In this document: positions 25,029-34,234 of the stretch, piece by piece
How the letters are laid out: each line of letters begins with the position of its first letter
How positions within the stretch are numbered: the stretch's first letter is position 1
Source: Natronococcus sp. CG52
GTDB taxonomy: Archaea; Halobacteriota; Halobacteria; Halobacteriales; Natrialbaceae
Length of the DNA stretch: 64,000 nt
Assembly: GCF_023913515.1 (NCBI RefSeq)
Contig: NZ_CP099391.1
Location: 2,418,001 to 2,482,000 of the forward strand
Direction of reading: 5' to 3'
Translations under genes and position numbers: made by a program
The notes under the pieces: model-generated
The model's database searches: none
The model's input: the letters and a program-made list of their open reading frames with translations, nothing else
What the model was told of the DNA's origin: nothing

Positions 25029-25544
25029 TTACTCGAGCGCCGACGAACCCTCGACCTCGTCGCGACGGTACCGATCGATTCCCCAGACGAGCACCGCGAG
25101 AGCTCCTGCGAGGAGCGCCGGCCACCGGTCGCTGCTCAGGTAGAGCCCGCCCGCGGGCGGCCGATAGTCGGTGAACGGCCAGAAGACCGCGTAGGCCCGC
25201 CCGGTCGGGCTCATGAGCGTGAGATCCAGGACGTGGTGCGAGGCGGCGCCGATCGCGACCAGCGCGAGCGCGTGCCAGCGGTACTCCGGAGCAACCAGAA
25301 GCGAGACGAGGAGCACGGCGACGATCGTCCCGCCGAGCGTGTGCAGCGGCGACCAGGAGAACGGAACGCCGAGCAGCGACCGGACGACCCAGTCCGAGAC
25401 GAACAGGTCGGCCTTCGCGAAGTCCGGCGAGAGCGCGCCGAGCATGACCAGCGTGACGTGGGCCGGTCGCATCCGCTCGTACCTGAACGAGAGCACCATC
25501 CCGATCACGTAGCCCACGATAACGTGGGTGAGGACGTCAGCCAC
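25029..25544 (-). CDS. YdjM/DUF457-type membrane protein (annotated as metal-dependent hydrolase)
   Basis: A 171-aa membrane protein, taking GTG at 25544 (VADVLTHVIVGYVIGMVLSF) because that start overlaps the upstream stop in a GTGGCTGA junction. It shows the family residues DVLTHVIVGY, LGALSPDFAKADLF, PLHTLGGTIVAVLL and ASHHVLDLTLMS, whose His and Asp residues are typical of the membrane-bound YdjM group. Four to five hydrophobic segments. The biochemical activity is not established. It is translationally coupled to the gene upstream. Confidence 0.85.
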   Translation of the reverse strand: MADVLTHVIVGYVIGMVLSFRYERMRPAHVTLVMLGALSPDFAKADLFVSDWVVRSLLGVPFSWSPLHTLGGTIVAVLLVSLLVAPEYRWHALALVAIGAASHHVLDLTLMSPTGRAYAVFWPFTDYRPPAGGLYLSSDRWPALLAGALAVLVWGIDRYRRDEVEGSSALE

Positions 25545-26172
25545 GACGCTCACCCCCGCTCGAGCGGGCGCTTCCCTGGGTCGCGGAAACGGGTTCATCG
25601 CGCGCTCGCGCGTCGGAGGCCGAATCGAACGATCGTTCACGGTCGGTCCCGTCGGTATCGTCACGCGAGCGCGCCCGGTCGCGCGGAACGAACGCGAGTC
25701 GCTGGAGGTCGAACCGCCAGTCGCGGACGAGTCGGCCGGCGACCCAGAGGCCGCCGAGCAGCGAGACGAGGACCATGTACCGCGTCTCGGAGGGCTGCTG
25801 GACCGTCGCCCGTTCGACGACGAGCGTCGACTCGTCCTCGAGCGTCCCGTAGGCCGACATGTGGTCGCCGGTCTCGAGCGGCTCGTCGGTGTTCTGGACG
25901 TGCTCGTCGGCGTCGACCAGGGTGAACCGGCCGTCGCCGCTCGCCCACGTCGCGAGCACGACGGGGTCGGTGTCGACGACGAAGCCGCCGAGGACCACCT
26001 GCTCGCCGACGTAGGCCTCGCGATCGGGCGTGACCTCGACCTCGTTCGGCACCTCGCTCTCCAGGGGGGTGACGGGTGACGCGCCCGTCCAGACCAGGAG
26101 TCCGACGAGGGCCGCGAGGAGGAGGCCGGCCGCGACGGCGCGACCGAGCTGACCGAACGGTTCCCGTGTCAT
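25537..26172 (-). CDS. Membrane-anchored protein with OB-fold-like external domain
   Basis: A 211-aa protein. An N-terminal signal anchor (about 10-27, LGRAVAAGLLLAALVGLLVW) leads to an outside domain of about 95 residues (EVTPDREAYVGEQVVLGGFV, then DHMSAYGTLEDES) with an OB-fold-like strand pattern. A second transmembrane helix (about 130-150) is followed by a basic cytoplasmic tail. Function unknown; it forms a two-gene operon with the YdjM-type gene. Confidence 0.7.
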   Translation of the reverse strand: MTREPFGQLGRAVAAGLLLAALVGLLVWTGASPVTPLESEVPNEVEVTPDREAYVGEQVVLGGFVVDTDPVVLATWASGDGRFTLVDADEHVQNTDEPLETGDHMSAYGTLEDESTLVVERATVQQPSETRYMVLVSLLGGLWVAGRLVRDWRFDLQRLAFVPRDRARSRDDTDGTDRERSFDSASDARARDEPVSATQGSARSSGGERRG

Positions 26173-26444
26173 CCTCTCGAGGGAAGGCCAAGCTCGTCAA
26201 AGGTTTTCTGTTTCGGAGGGATGCAACGCGTTCGGCGTGGAAAATCGGTGTCGATCGCGTGGCGTCTGGTTCGAGTACGGCCTCAAGGAACCCGGCCCGC
26301 GTTGTTCGTGGATCCGCAGTTCCCCCTCGCCATCGTCAGCGAGACGAGGCAGTCGCGTTCTCGGCAACTCGCGAACCGTGCCGACGTGATCGTTCGTGGT
26401 GAGACAGCAAACGGCGTCAGCCGTGAGCGAATAAGGGAAGGAGT

Positions 26445-27326
26445 TCAGCCCTGTCGACGGAGTGTCAGCATGGCGGCGGCGAGCAGCGCGACGACTGCGA
26501 CGCTGACACCGAAGCCGGGCATACTATCTCCCTCGTCGTCCTCACCGGCGGCGTCTTCCTCGGCAGCATCATCTTCGTCCGCATCCTCCTCGTCGGTGAC
26601 GTTATCATCGGACTCTTCTTCGTCACCCTCGTCGTCGGCGACGTCATCGTCAGCATCCTCTTCGTCGGTGGCATTATCGTCGGCCTCTTCGTCCGCGTGC
26701 TCTTCATCATCGTTTTCCTCGTCACCATGCTCTTCACCGGCGTACTCCTCGTCGGCGTCTTCCTCGTCAGCGGAGTCATCGTCACCGGCGTCATCGTCAG
26801 TGTCTTCCTCGTCAGCATCCGATTCGTCTGTGTCTTCGTCATCAGCGACGTCATCGCCCGTCTCATCGGATTCTTCCTCGTCAGTCTCTTCGTCCGCGTC
26901 CTCCTCGTCGGCATCGTCGGTAACGGTGAGGACACCGGAGGCTTCCTCGTCACCGGCGGTGATCGTCCAGTCGTATTCGCCCTCGTCGAAGGCGTATCCT
27001 TCGGCAGTGAAGGTGATGGACTCCGTGTCGTCCGAGCCGACAGTGACCTCCTCACTGACCACTTCACCGCGGATTTCGAAGACGACGTCAGTCGTGACCT
27101 CCTCGTCACCGGAGTTGGTCACGGTAGCGTCGAACACAGCCGATCCGTTGGTGTCAACCGAGTCCGTCCCGTCGACCGACAGTTCGAGTCCGTCGTTCGC
27201 AGACGCATCATTCTGTGCGGTTACCGCGCCTGCAGCCACTACCGACATAGCGACCATCGACACGATCAAAAGTGCGGCGACGACCACTGTACGACTCTTT
27301 TCGCGGTACGATGTTTGGGTTTCCAT
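26445..27326 (-). CDS. PGF-CTERM surface protein sharing the S-layer C-terminal module
   Basis: A 293-aa exported protein from ATG at 27326. Its signal peptide (SYREKSRTVVVAALLIVSMV) closely parallels that of the S-layer protein. One CARDB-like beta domain (about 39-133, SVDTNGSAVFDATVTNSGDE) is followed by about 130 residues of nearly pure Asp/Glu/Ala with a few sequons (NAT, NVT), then the PGF-CTERM signal (MPGFGVSVAVVALLAAAMLT). The layout equals the last 160 residues of the S-layer gene 3 kb away, suggesting descent by duplication. Probably a small surface-anchored spacer protein; role unknown. Confidence 0.8.
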   Translation of the reverse strand: METQTSYREKSRTVVVAALLIVSMVAMSVVAAGAVTAQNDASANDGLELSVDGTDSVDTNGSAVFDATVTNSGDEEVTTDVVFEIRGEVVSEEVTVGSDDTESITFTAEGYAFDEGEYDWTITAGDEEASGVLTVTDDADEEDADEETDEEESDETGDDVADDEDTDESDADEEDTDDDAGDDDSADEEDADEEYAGEEHGDEENDDEEHADEEADDNATDEEDADDDVADDEGDEEESDDNVTDEEDADEDDAAEEDAAGEDDEGDSMPGFGVSVAVVALLAAAMLTLRRQG

Positions 27327-27872
27327 GTGTTTTAGGTAGGTATTTCGGTTGGGGAAGCGATCCACCGACGAGTTACTGCCGACTCATCAGCGTCAACCTG
27401 CGGCGACACGTCTTCAGCCTCGAGAGCGGTATCGAGCGCGTACTGCCGGCCAGCAACGGGGGAATAGCGGACGCCGGTCGCGGTTGCTCTCGTCCGCAGA
27501 CCATCCGGGTGTACACGTGATTCATTCTCATTTTCGGATCGCTTGCTATCGGTTCGATGCTGGCTCTTTCCCGGTGAATTCGTGGCGGTGAGCGGGGGTG
27601 GTACCCGTTATGTCTGGTTTCGTTGACTGACGCTCCGCCCTGAAGGACACAGGTATTTATCATAGATTCTTTCCTTGCAAATGCCCCTCGAAGATCGACG
27701 CGAAGTTCGAGACCTGGACATTCGACGACCTCAAGATGGATTCGTGGACCTTCGGCGAGGTTGTCTCGTTGGGGATCGACGAGAAAGTTAAGGCCGTACT
27801 CGCTGGTGAGGAGGTGGGACGGGAAGCCTCAGCGTCCACGCTGGAGAATGTCACGTTCCGGACGGGCCGGAG
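27327..27872. other. 546-base intergenic stretch with a possible gene remnant
   Basis: Mostly empty. From about 27678 to 27870 the plus strand reads in one frame as CPSKIDAKFETWTFDDLKMD and then SWTFGEVVSLGIDEKVKAVL, coding-like in composition but without a start and running into the DUF1616 stop. I take it as a probable gene fragment of unknown origin. The part next to 27327 should contain the promoter of the PGF-CTERM gene; I cannot single out the TATA box. Confidence 0.3.
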
Positions 27873-28988
27873 TCAAGCGTCATCCTCATCGACGTCCACC
27901 CAGAGATGAACGTGGTACTCAGTATCGTCAATCGACGGCTCGTCAGGGACCTCTTCGTCGGGATACAACAGCCACACGATGCGAATGTCGTCGCCGACCA
28001 TCGTCGGCTCGAGTTCGTGGGTGTGGTGCCACGATTCGTTGTGTGCGAGCGTCGTCTCGAACCGGTCGAGCTCTCGCTGGTCGGTCACGACCGTTTCGTT
28101 GACCGGCGTGTCGTTCCCGGCGGTCTCGTTCCCGTCGGCGGGTGGCCCGGTGGCGCTCTCGTTGACCACCGTCTCGGTCTCCTGCTCGAGGACGACGACG
28201 GTGTAGTCGGTCGTCTGGTGCTCGTTGTTGTCGATCCCGAGAACGATCTCCTCGCTGTCGCCCTGCGTGAACTCGGTCGGGTAGCCGTCGGCGACGAGTT
28301 CGCCGTCGTCGTCCTCGGTGAGGATGTAGATCGCGGAGAACTGTTCGCCCTGCGGCGGGGAGACGACGGCAAAGCCGACGACGCCGACCGCGAGGACGAT
28401 CGAGCACACCAGCAGGACGTTCAGGGCGCCGTCGAGCCGGGTTTCGGGCTCGAGCAGCTCCGTCCGCCCGGCCGCGTACCACTCGCGGTAGGGCACCTGA
28501 AATCGCTCCTCGGCGGGAAGCTCCCACCGGCGGTGGGCCGCGACGGCCGTCGCGGCGACCGTGAATCCGGTCAGCGAAACCATGATCGGCGTCAGCCGGA
28601 TCCCCCACGGCGTGAAGTTCAGCACGAGGCCGATCAGGGGGACGATGGCGATGCTCAGGCCGAAGGCGAGCGCGACGCGTTCGATGCCGTCGATCCCCGA
28701 GCGGAACGGCGCGTCCGCGAACAGCCCGTCGTCGTCCGGATCGTCGGCGAGCTGGTCGGCCGTCGGGGACTCCCCGGCCTCGGGAAAGAGTGCGGCGACG
28801 AAGACGTAGCCGGGGACGAACAGCGCGAACGCGAGCCCGAGCGGCACGCGAAGCGGCGTTTCGCGAATCAGGGGCGCGAAGACGGCGACGTTGACGAGAG
28901 CGGTCACCGCGATCATCGCCACGAGATCGGCGGGTAGCCTCCGCAATGGGCGGGGGAGCAATAACCGGAGGGACCGTCGGTCGTCCAT
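27873..28988 (-). CDS. DUF1616 membrane protein
   Basis: A 371-aa protein. Four transmembrane helices occupy residues 20-165 (VTALVNVAVFAPLIRETPLR, LALFVPGYVFVAALFPE, ALAFGLSIAIVPLIGLVLNF, IMVSLTGFTVAATAV), a fifth lies near 195-215. The C-terminal external domain (215-371) ends DDTEYHVHLWVDVDEDDA. This is the full DUF1616 layout, found in many archaea next to DUF58/MoxR or glycosylation genes; function unknown. A truncated homologue of its C-terminus sits at the right edge of the window (63838-63957). Same strand as the DUF4129 gene 50 bases upstream. Confidence 0.88.
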   Translation of the reverse strand: MDDRRSLRLLLPRPLRRLPADLVAMIAVTALVNVAVFAPLIRETPLRVPLGLAFALFVPGYVFVAALFPEAGESPTADQLADDPDDDGLFADAPFRSGIDGIERVALAFGLSIAIVPLIGLVLNFTPWGIRLTPIMVSLTGFTVAATAVAAHRRWELPAEERFQVPYREWYAAGRTELLEPETRLDGALNVLLVCSIVLAVGVVGFAVVSPPQGEQFSAIYILTEDDDGELVADGYPTEFTQGDSEEIVLGIDNNEHQTTDYTVVVLEQETETVVNESATGPPADGNETAGNDTPVNETVVTDQRELDRFETTLAHNESWHHTHELEPTMVGDDIRIVWLLYPDEEVPDEPSIDDTEYHVHLWVDVDEDDA

Positions 28989-29038
28989 TCACTACTGCAT
29001 CAGCGGGACGGTAATAAAAGTCGGTCGATCGATGTCGC

Positions 29039-31246
29039 TTAGTCGTCGCTCGGATGCGTTGACTCCGAGACTGGCGATCGCGTCGCTTTCCCGTCGGTCT
29101 CGCACAGTTGTCGTGTCCGCTCGAGGACGTGCCGCGCCGCCGACTCCGAGATCGAGTCGGGCGTGAACGCGGCCCGCTCGTAGGCCTCGACGATCTCGCG
29201 GAGCGAGTCAGCCTCTGCGCCCGAAGCGGCGCCTGCATCCGCCTGCTGCCGGTAGAACTCCCAGTGGGTGAGCGCGCCGGTGCCACCGAGCGTCGCTCCG
29301 TGGACGTGCCGAACGGCCGCGTAGCAGGACCGCACCGCGGAATCCGCGCGACCGTCTGCGAGCTGTTCGGCCGCCCGCGAGACCAGCGAGTCGGCGACGG
29401 CTCGAGACGGCGCCGACGACTCCGCTGCGCGGTCGCTAGTGGACGAGCCCGCGTCATCCGAGGGTTCACGCGGTAGCTGGCCGGCTTCCGACTGTCGGCG
29501 ATGCCACCAGCCGATCGCGGTGAGAGTCACAATCGCGAGCAGTGCGCCGAGGACGGCCAGCAGCGAGGACGGCACACCGTCGAGGAGCCCGCCCTCGCCA
29601 CCAGGTACTGGCACCGCCGCCTCGGTCGTGGCTGCCGCCAGACTCGTTCCCGTCCCCTCGTACGTCGCAGTGACGGTCACGTCTTCACCCCCTGCTGTCG
29701 ACGGAAGGGTAACGGTGTCGGCGAACTCGCCGTCCGCATCGGTTGTGACCGTCTCGGTCGTGTCGTCGATCTGCAACTGTACCGGCTGTCCCTCGAGGCC
29801 TTCACCGCCGGCGGTTTCGAGTGAGCCCTCGACGGCGAGTTCGTCCTCGCCGATCGCCGTCGCCTCGACCGCCAGTTCGGTCTCCGTTTCGGCGACCGTT
29901 ACTGGCACCTCGGCCGTCGTGGCGGCGAGCGCCTGGTCCTCGAACGGAAGTGACACGCGCACCGTCTGGTCGCCGTCGGAGACGTTCGCGGGAACGGGAC
30001 CCGACCCCGAAAACGTTCCGTCGGAGACGTTGAGGGTTCCAAAACTCTCACCGTCGACCGTCACGGCGAGTGGCACGTCGTCGACCGGAACCCCGTCGAC
30101 GGCCAGTTCGCCGCTGACCTGCAGCGTCTCGCCGTAGGCGACCTCGTCGGTCGCCTCCAGGTCGGTGATCGTCGGCTCCTCCTGCTCGAGGTCGACGTCG
30201 AGTTCCGCCTCGCTGCCGAGATACGTCGACGCATCGTCGGGGACGTACTCGACGGTAATCGCCTCCGACTCGAGGTCGAGCGTCGTCGGCCGGTACTCGA
30301 GTTCGAACCCGCCGTCGGCGTCCTCGGACCACCACTCGCCGCTCTCGCTGTCGACGGTAACCGGCTCGCCCTCGACCAGCAACTGAATCTCCTCGTCCTC
30401 GACCGACGATCCGTCGGCCGTCCGGATCTCGCCGTGCACGACGAGCGGATCGCTGAACGATGCCGTCTCGTCGTCGGTCTCGAGATGGAGTTCGGTTTCG
30501 ACGAACTGCTGTTCGCGAACGACGGTCTGTTCGTCCGCGATCTCGTCTCGCGTCTCGTTGACGGCACCGGCCGCCTCCGAGAGGTCCGCGTCGGTTTCGT
30601 TCGTGAGGACCTCGTAGCTGGTGACGGCGTTGCCGCCAGCCTCGTCGATCTCCGCGTACAGTTCCTCGAGTTCTCGGGCGAGTTCGTGAGCCCGTTCGTC
30701 GTCCCCGGCCTCGAGCGCGGCCTCGTACTCGGCTTTGGTCTCGCGGTACTCCTCGACGTTGTCGGCCAGTCGCTCCTGTTCCGCGGCGGCTTGCTCGTAG
30801 GCCTCGTCCGGCTCGGTCGGCTCGCCGTCCTCGTCACCAGCGCTCGTCGACTCCGTCTCGCCGGTCACTTCGACGTACTGACCGAGCCGGTCCTGGTACT
30901 CCTCGTCGACGTACTCGCGCGCCAGGTCGTACTCGCCCTCGCTCAGCGCGATCGTGCTGTCCTGGAGCTGCGAAGAGAGCTGGTTCGACAGCCACGACTC
31001 GAGTTGTGCATCGTCACCCTCGGCGTCGTACTCGTCGGGGTTCTGGTGGCGGACCGTGTCGTTCTCCGCATCCGCGTCGTCGGTCGTCGCGAGCGCTCCG
31101 AGGACCTGATTCGACTGGGGAGACTCGGGAGCGGCCGGCGCCCCCGCTCCCGCGAGCGCCGTTCCGGAAAGGCTGCAGACCAGCAACGTGGCCACAAACA
31201 TGCTGACGACCGCGTCGTTCACGACCCGTGATTTGTCGCTCGACAC
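29039..31246 (-). CDS. Exported DUF4129 protein with transmembrane anchor
   Basis: A 735-aa protein, taking GTG at 31246 so that the signal peptide (AVVSMFVATLLVCSLSGTAL) is near the N-terminus. A long coiled-coil-prone region (about 120-240) and several Ig-like beta domains (about 250-570) face outside. One transmembrane helix (SLLAVLGALLAIVTLTAIGW, near 590) precedes a cytoplasmic DUF4129 domain (AVRHVHGATLGGTGALTHWE, AFTPDSISESAARHVLE). DUF4129 proteins are commonly found with MoxR ATPases and DUF58 proteins, as here. Divergent from the DUF58 gene. Confidence 0.85.
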   Translation of the reverse strand: MSSDKSRVVNDAVVSMFVATLLVCSLSGTALAGAGAPAAPESPQSNQVLGALATTDDADAENDTVRHQNPDEYDAEGDDAQLESWLSNQLSSQLQDSTIALSEGEYDLAREYVDEEYQDRLGQYVEVTGETESTSAGDEDGEPTEPDEAYEQAAAEQERLADNVEEYRETKAEYEAALEAGDDERAHELARELEELYAEIDEAGGNAVTSYEVLTNETDADLSEAAGAVNETRDEIADEQTVVREQQFVETELHLETDDETASFSDPLVVHGEIRTADGSSVEDEEIQLLVEGEPVTVDSESGEWWSEDADGGFELEYRPTTLDLESEAITVEYVPDDASTYLGSEAELDVDLEQEEPTITDLEATDEVAYGETLQVSGELAVDGVPVDDVPLAVTVDGESFGTLNVSDGTFSGSGPVPANVSDGDQTVRVSLPFEDQALAATTAEVPVTVAETETELAVEATAIGEDELAVEGSLETAGGEGLEGQPVQLQIDDTTETVTTDADGEFADTVTLPSTAGGEDVTVTATYEGTGTSLAAATTEAAVPVPGGEGGLLDGVPSSLLAVLGALLAIVTLTAIGWWHRRQSEAGQLPREPSDDAGSSTSDRAAESSAPSRAVADSLVSRAAEQLADGRADSAVRSCYAAVRHVHGATLGGTGALTHWEFYRQQADAGAASGAEADSLREIVEAYERAAFTPDSISESAARHVLERTRQLCETDGKATRSPVSESTHPSDD

Positions 31247-31326
31247 AAAAAGTTGTCCGGTCGAGCTCGCTGAACCTAACCGGCAACCAGTAGGTTCAAC
31301 ATGGCACCGGAAAACCACTGCTGTAT

Positions 31327-32760
31327 ATGCGTCCGACGCGTCAGGTGTGGGGAGTCGCGGTTCTCGCGGCTCTTCTCGCCGGCCTCGCCGCCGTCTTCGC
31401 TCGCCCGCTGTTACTCGCAGCGACGGTGCTGCTCGGCGCGTGGTTCCTCGGCCAGCAGTACCGCTTTCTCACAGCCCTCCGCGAGACGACCGCGTCGCTG
31501 ACGGTCGCTCAGGCCCCCGTCGCGAGCGCGGTCCGGACCGACGAGTCGACGCCCGTCACGCTCCAGGCGAGCCTCGAGGGGCCGAGTTCGCTCTTTCTGA
31601 CCGCAGTCGCCGGCGTTCCGACGGCTGGCGTCGTCGACGAACCACCACGCGTGTCGCTCGAGCCGGGCGAGACGATCGCTCGGCACACAACGGCGGTGAA
31701 CTGGCCGGTCGCGGGACGCCATCTCTTCGACCAGGCGACGCTCACTGCGACCGACGGCCGCTTCGAAACGACGCTGTCGGTCGGTCCGACGCCCGAGATG
31801 ACGGTCGAACCCCGGGGTCCGCGGTCCGTTCACGTCGGGAAAGGCGGCGACCGGACGGCGATCGCGCCCGGGGAACACGAAACGGGGTGGTTCGGATCGG
31901 GCACCGAGCCCGCCGAGCTCCGCGAGTACGTCCCCGGCGATACGGCCGACCGGATCGACTGGAAAACCACCGCGCGCCACGACGGCCTCTACGTTCGCGA
32001 GTACGAGGCCGAGACCAACCGGCCGACGATGGTAATCGTCGACCACCGGCGCGCGCTCGGCGGCGACTCGCCGACAGCGTCGAAACTCAGTTACCTCCGA
32101 GAAGCCGCGCTCGCGGCGGTCGCGAGCGCCCGGAACCTCGACGATCCGGTCGGGCTGGTGACGGTCGGCGACGAGGGGCTCACGTCGCGGCTCGAGCCGG
32201 CGACGGGGCCGACTCACTACCTCTCGATTCGCCGACAGCTGCTCGACCTCGAGCCGACCGAGACGTCCAAGCGAACCCCGACGCCGTCGACCGGTTCGGC
32301 GGTCCGCACCCGCGGTTCCCCGTCCGGCCTCGAGCACGCCCCCGACACGTTCGCGCGCACGCTCGACCCGTTCTACGCGACCCGGGGGTACGATACGCGT
32401 CTCGAATCGGATCCGTTGCTCGGAGCCGTCCGATACGCGGTGAGAGAACGGTACGAACGAATCTGGACGGTGATCTGTACGGACGACTCGAACCCCGAGG
32501 CGCTCTACGAGGCGGTCCTGCTCGCCCGCCAGAACGACAACGAGGTCCTGGTCCTGCTCACGCCGACGCCCCTCTTTTCGTCGGGCGGACTGGCCGACGT
32601 CGAGCGAGCCTACGATCGGTACCGCGACTTCGACGCTTTCCGGCAGAAACTCGATCGCATGGAGAAGGTCACGGCACTCGAGGTTGCACCCGACGACCGG
32701 CTGTCGACCGTCCTCAGCGCGGGCCGCAAGCGCGCGCAAGCGCGAGGTGAGCGGCGATGA
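31327..32760 (+). CDS. DUF58 domain membrane protein
   Basis: A 477-aa protein. Two N-terminal transmembrane helices (about 6-45) are followed by a beta domain and the DUF58 signature: ELREYVPGDTADRIDWKTTA then RHDGLYVREYEAE (near 195-230), after which a von Willebrand A-like fold with VIVDHRR begins. DUF58 proteins are usual partners of MoxR AAA+ ATPases in metal insertion or envelope assembly. It overlaps the next gene by four bases (ATGA). Confidence 0.9.
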   Translation: MRPTRQVWGVAVLAALLAGLAAVFARPLLLAATVLLGAWFLGQQYRFLTALRETTASLTVAQAPVASAVRTDESTPVTLQASLEGPSSLFLTAVAGVPTAGVVDEPPRVSLEPGETIARHTTAVNWPVAGRHLFDQATLTATDGRFETTLSVGPTPEMTVEPRGPRSVHVGKGGDRTAIAPGEHETGWFGSGTEPAELREYVPGDTADRIDWKTTARHDGLYVREYEAETNRPTMVIVDHRRALGGDSPTASKLSYLREAALAAVASARNLDDPVGLVTVGDEGLTSRLEPATGPTHYLSIRRQLLDLEPTETSKRTPTPSTGSAVRTRGSPSGLEHAPDTFARTLDPFYATRGYDTRLESDPLLGAVRYAVRERYERIWTVICTDDSNPEALYEAVLLARQNDNEVLVLLTPTPLFSSGGLADVERAYDRYRDFDAFRQKLDRMEKVTALEVAPDDRLSTVLSAGRKRAQARGERR

Positions 32761-33290
32761 TCGACGGAACGCTGTTCGCGGACGTGCGTGTCGGATCGCG
32801 GTTCGGTGCCCGCAACCAGGTTAGTTCGCGGTGGTCGGCGGTCGTCGTGATGCTCTCCCTCGTCGCCGCGTTCGGACTCGCCGGCGGCCCGCTCGGTGTT
32901 CTCGCGGGAGCGACGACCGCCCTCGTCTGGTACGTCGTCGGCACTCCGTACGCGATCGCCGTCGGACACGTCCTGCTCGTCGCGGTGTTCCCCAGTGGTA
33001 TCGATCCGACCGCGTTCGCGGTCGTCGAAGCCGGTTTCCTCGTGATGGTGCTCGAGCCGACGATCCGTTCCGAGGCGCCGGGTCGCGTCGGCGCGGTGAC
33101 GCTCGGCGCCGTCCTCGCGCTGGGCGGGCTCGCCTGGCTCGTCGTTCGCTCGCAGTCGCTGTGGCTCGCCGCGGCGGTCACGAGCGGCGGTCTCGCGCTC
33201 GCGAGTTACGGGTGCTATCGCTACGGACTGGTCACGCTCGGGCTCGTCGAGGATCCAGAAGTGCCACAGAACGATGGTGACGACGAATGA
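32757..33290 (+). CDS. Small integral membrane protein of the DUF58 cluster
   Basis: A 177-aa protein with five or six hydrophobic segments from residue 25 to 160 (VVVMLSLVAAFGLAGGPLGV to SYGCYRYGLVTLGLV) and a short acidic tail (PEVPQNDGDDE). No recognised motif. It is joined by ATGA overlaps to the DUF58 gene before it and the gene after it, so the three are a translationally coupled operon. Probably a structural partner of the DUF58 protein. Confidence 0.75.
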   Translation: MIDGTLFADVRVGSRFGARNQVSSRWSAVVVMLSLVAAFGLAGGPLGVLAGATTALVWYVVGTPYAIAVGHVLLVAVFPSGIDPTAFAVVEAGFLVMVLEPTIRSEAPGRVGAVTLGAVLALGGLAWLVVRSQSLWLAAAVTSGGLALASYGCYRYGLVTLGLVEDPEVPQNDGDDE

Positions 33291-34189
33291 GTACGAACGA
33301 TTTCGAATTCAACGACCGTACAGAAACGGAGACAGCCGACGATGACGGGAACGCAGATACTGCGACACCGCGCGAGCAGGCTGCAGCGCGTGCGGAACTG
33401 CTCACCGAGGAGAATCGCCGGCTCCGGGCGGAGTACGCCCGCGCCCGCCAGTCGCAGTATCGGCGGACGGCGATCGGTCTGGGCGCGATCGGCCTGGTGG
33501 CGGTCGTCGCCGGCGTGGCCTTTCCCGGGAATCGCGAGGTTCTCCTCGCGCTCGGTGCCACCGGGCTGTTCGGCGGGCTCCTAACTTACTATCTGACGCC
33601 CGGTCAGTTCGTCGCCGCCTCGGTCGGCGAGCGCGTCTACGCCGCCTGGGCCGAAAACGGCGCGGCCATCGCGTCCGAACTCGGCCTTCGCGACGAGCGC
33701 GTCTACCTGCCGGGGGCCGGTTCGGAGACCGGCCGGCTGTACGTCCCGCTCCACGCTACCTACGAGCCGCCGACGGACCACGGCGGCCCGATCGTCCTCG
33801 AAGGGGACGAACGCGGGCTCGTACTCACGCCGACCGGTGCCACGCTGTTCGAGGAGTTTCGGCGCGTGCTCCCCGGCGAACTCGCGACCGCGGCGACGCC
33901 GCTGGCCACGCAGCTCTGTGACGGACTCGTCGAGCAGTTCGAACTGGCCGACAGCGCCGATGCCGACGCGGACGCCGCAGACGGGCGCGTCACGGTCGCG
34001 ATCTCGAACAGCGCGTTCGGCGCCGTCGACCGGTTCGATCACCCGATCGGCTCGTTCGTCGCCGTCGGCCTGGCAACCGGGCTCGAGCGTCCCGTCACGC
34101 TCGAGGTCGAGCCCGGTGACGAGCGTGCGGACTGGCTGGTGACGTGTCGGTTCGAGACCGCAGACGGCGGCTCCGAGAGCGGCGCCTGA
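33287..34189 (+). CDS. Membrane-anchored protein of the DUF58 cluster
   Basis: A 300-aa protein. An acidic N-terminus leads into a coiled coil (about 28-60, TEENRRLRAEYARARQSQYR), two transmembrane helices (about 63-102), and a 190-residue soluble domain (FVAASVGERVYAAWAENGAA, IVLEGDERGLVLTPTGATLF). Third gene of the coupled operon. I do not recognise the soluble domain beyond its recurrence beside haloarchaeal DUF58 genes. It is convergent with the MoxR gene. Confidence 0.75.
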   Translation: MSTNDFEFNDRTETETADDDGNADTATPREQAAARAELLTEENRRLRAEYARARQSQYRRTAIGLGAIGLVAVVAGVAFPGNREVLLALGATGLFGGLLTYYLTPGQFVAASVGERVYAAWAENGAAIASELGLRDERVYLPGAGSETGRLYVPLHATYEPPTDHGGPIVLEGDERGLVLTPTGATLFEEFRRVLPGELATAATPLATQLCDGLVEQFELADSADADADAADGRVTVAISNSAFGAVDRFDHPIGSFVAVGLATGLERPVTLEVEPGDERADWLVTCRFETADGGSESGA

Positions 34190-34234
34190 GTCGCGGTCAA
34201 AACTCGTTCTCGATTCGGCTCGGGCTGGTCGTTC

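Noticed and set aside
26520-26940. Repetitive TCGTC-rich stretch considered as a non-coding satellite
   Set aside because: It is the in-frame Asp/Glu region of the PGF-CTERM protein, with codon-level repetition only.
31188-32750. 520-codon frame overlapping the DUF58 gene in another plus frame
   Set aside because: Arg/Pro/Asp-rich shadow translation of a gene that has the full DUF58 signature.
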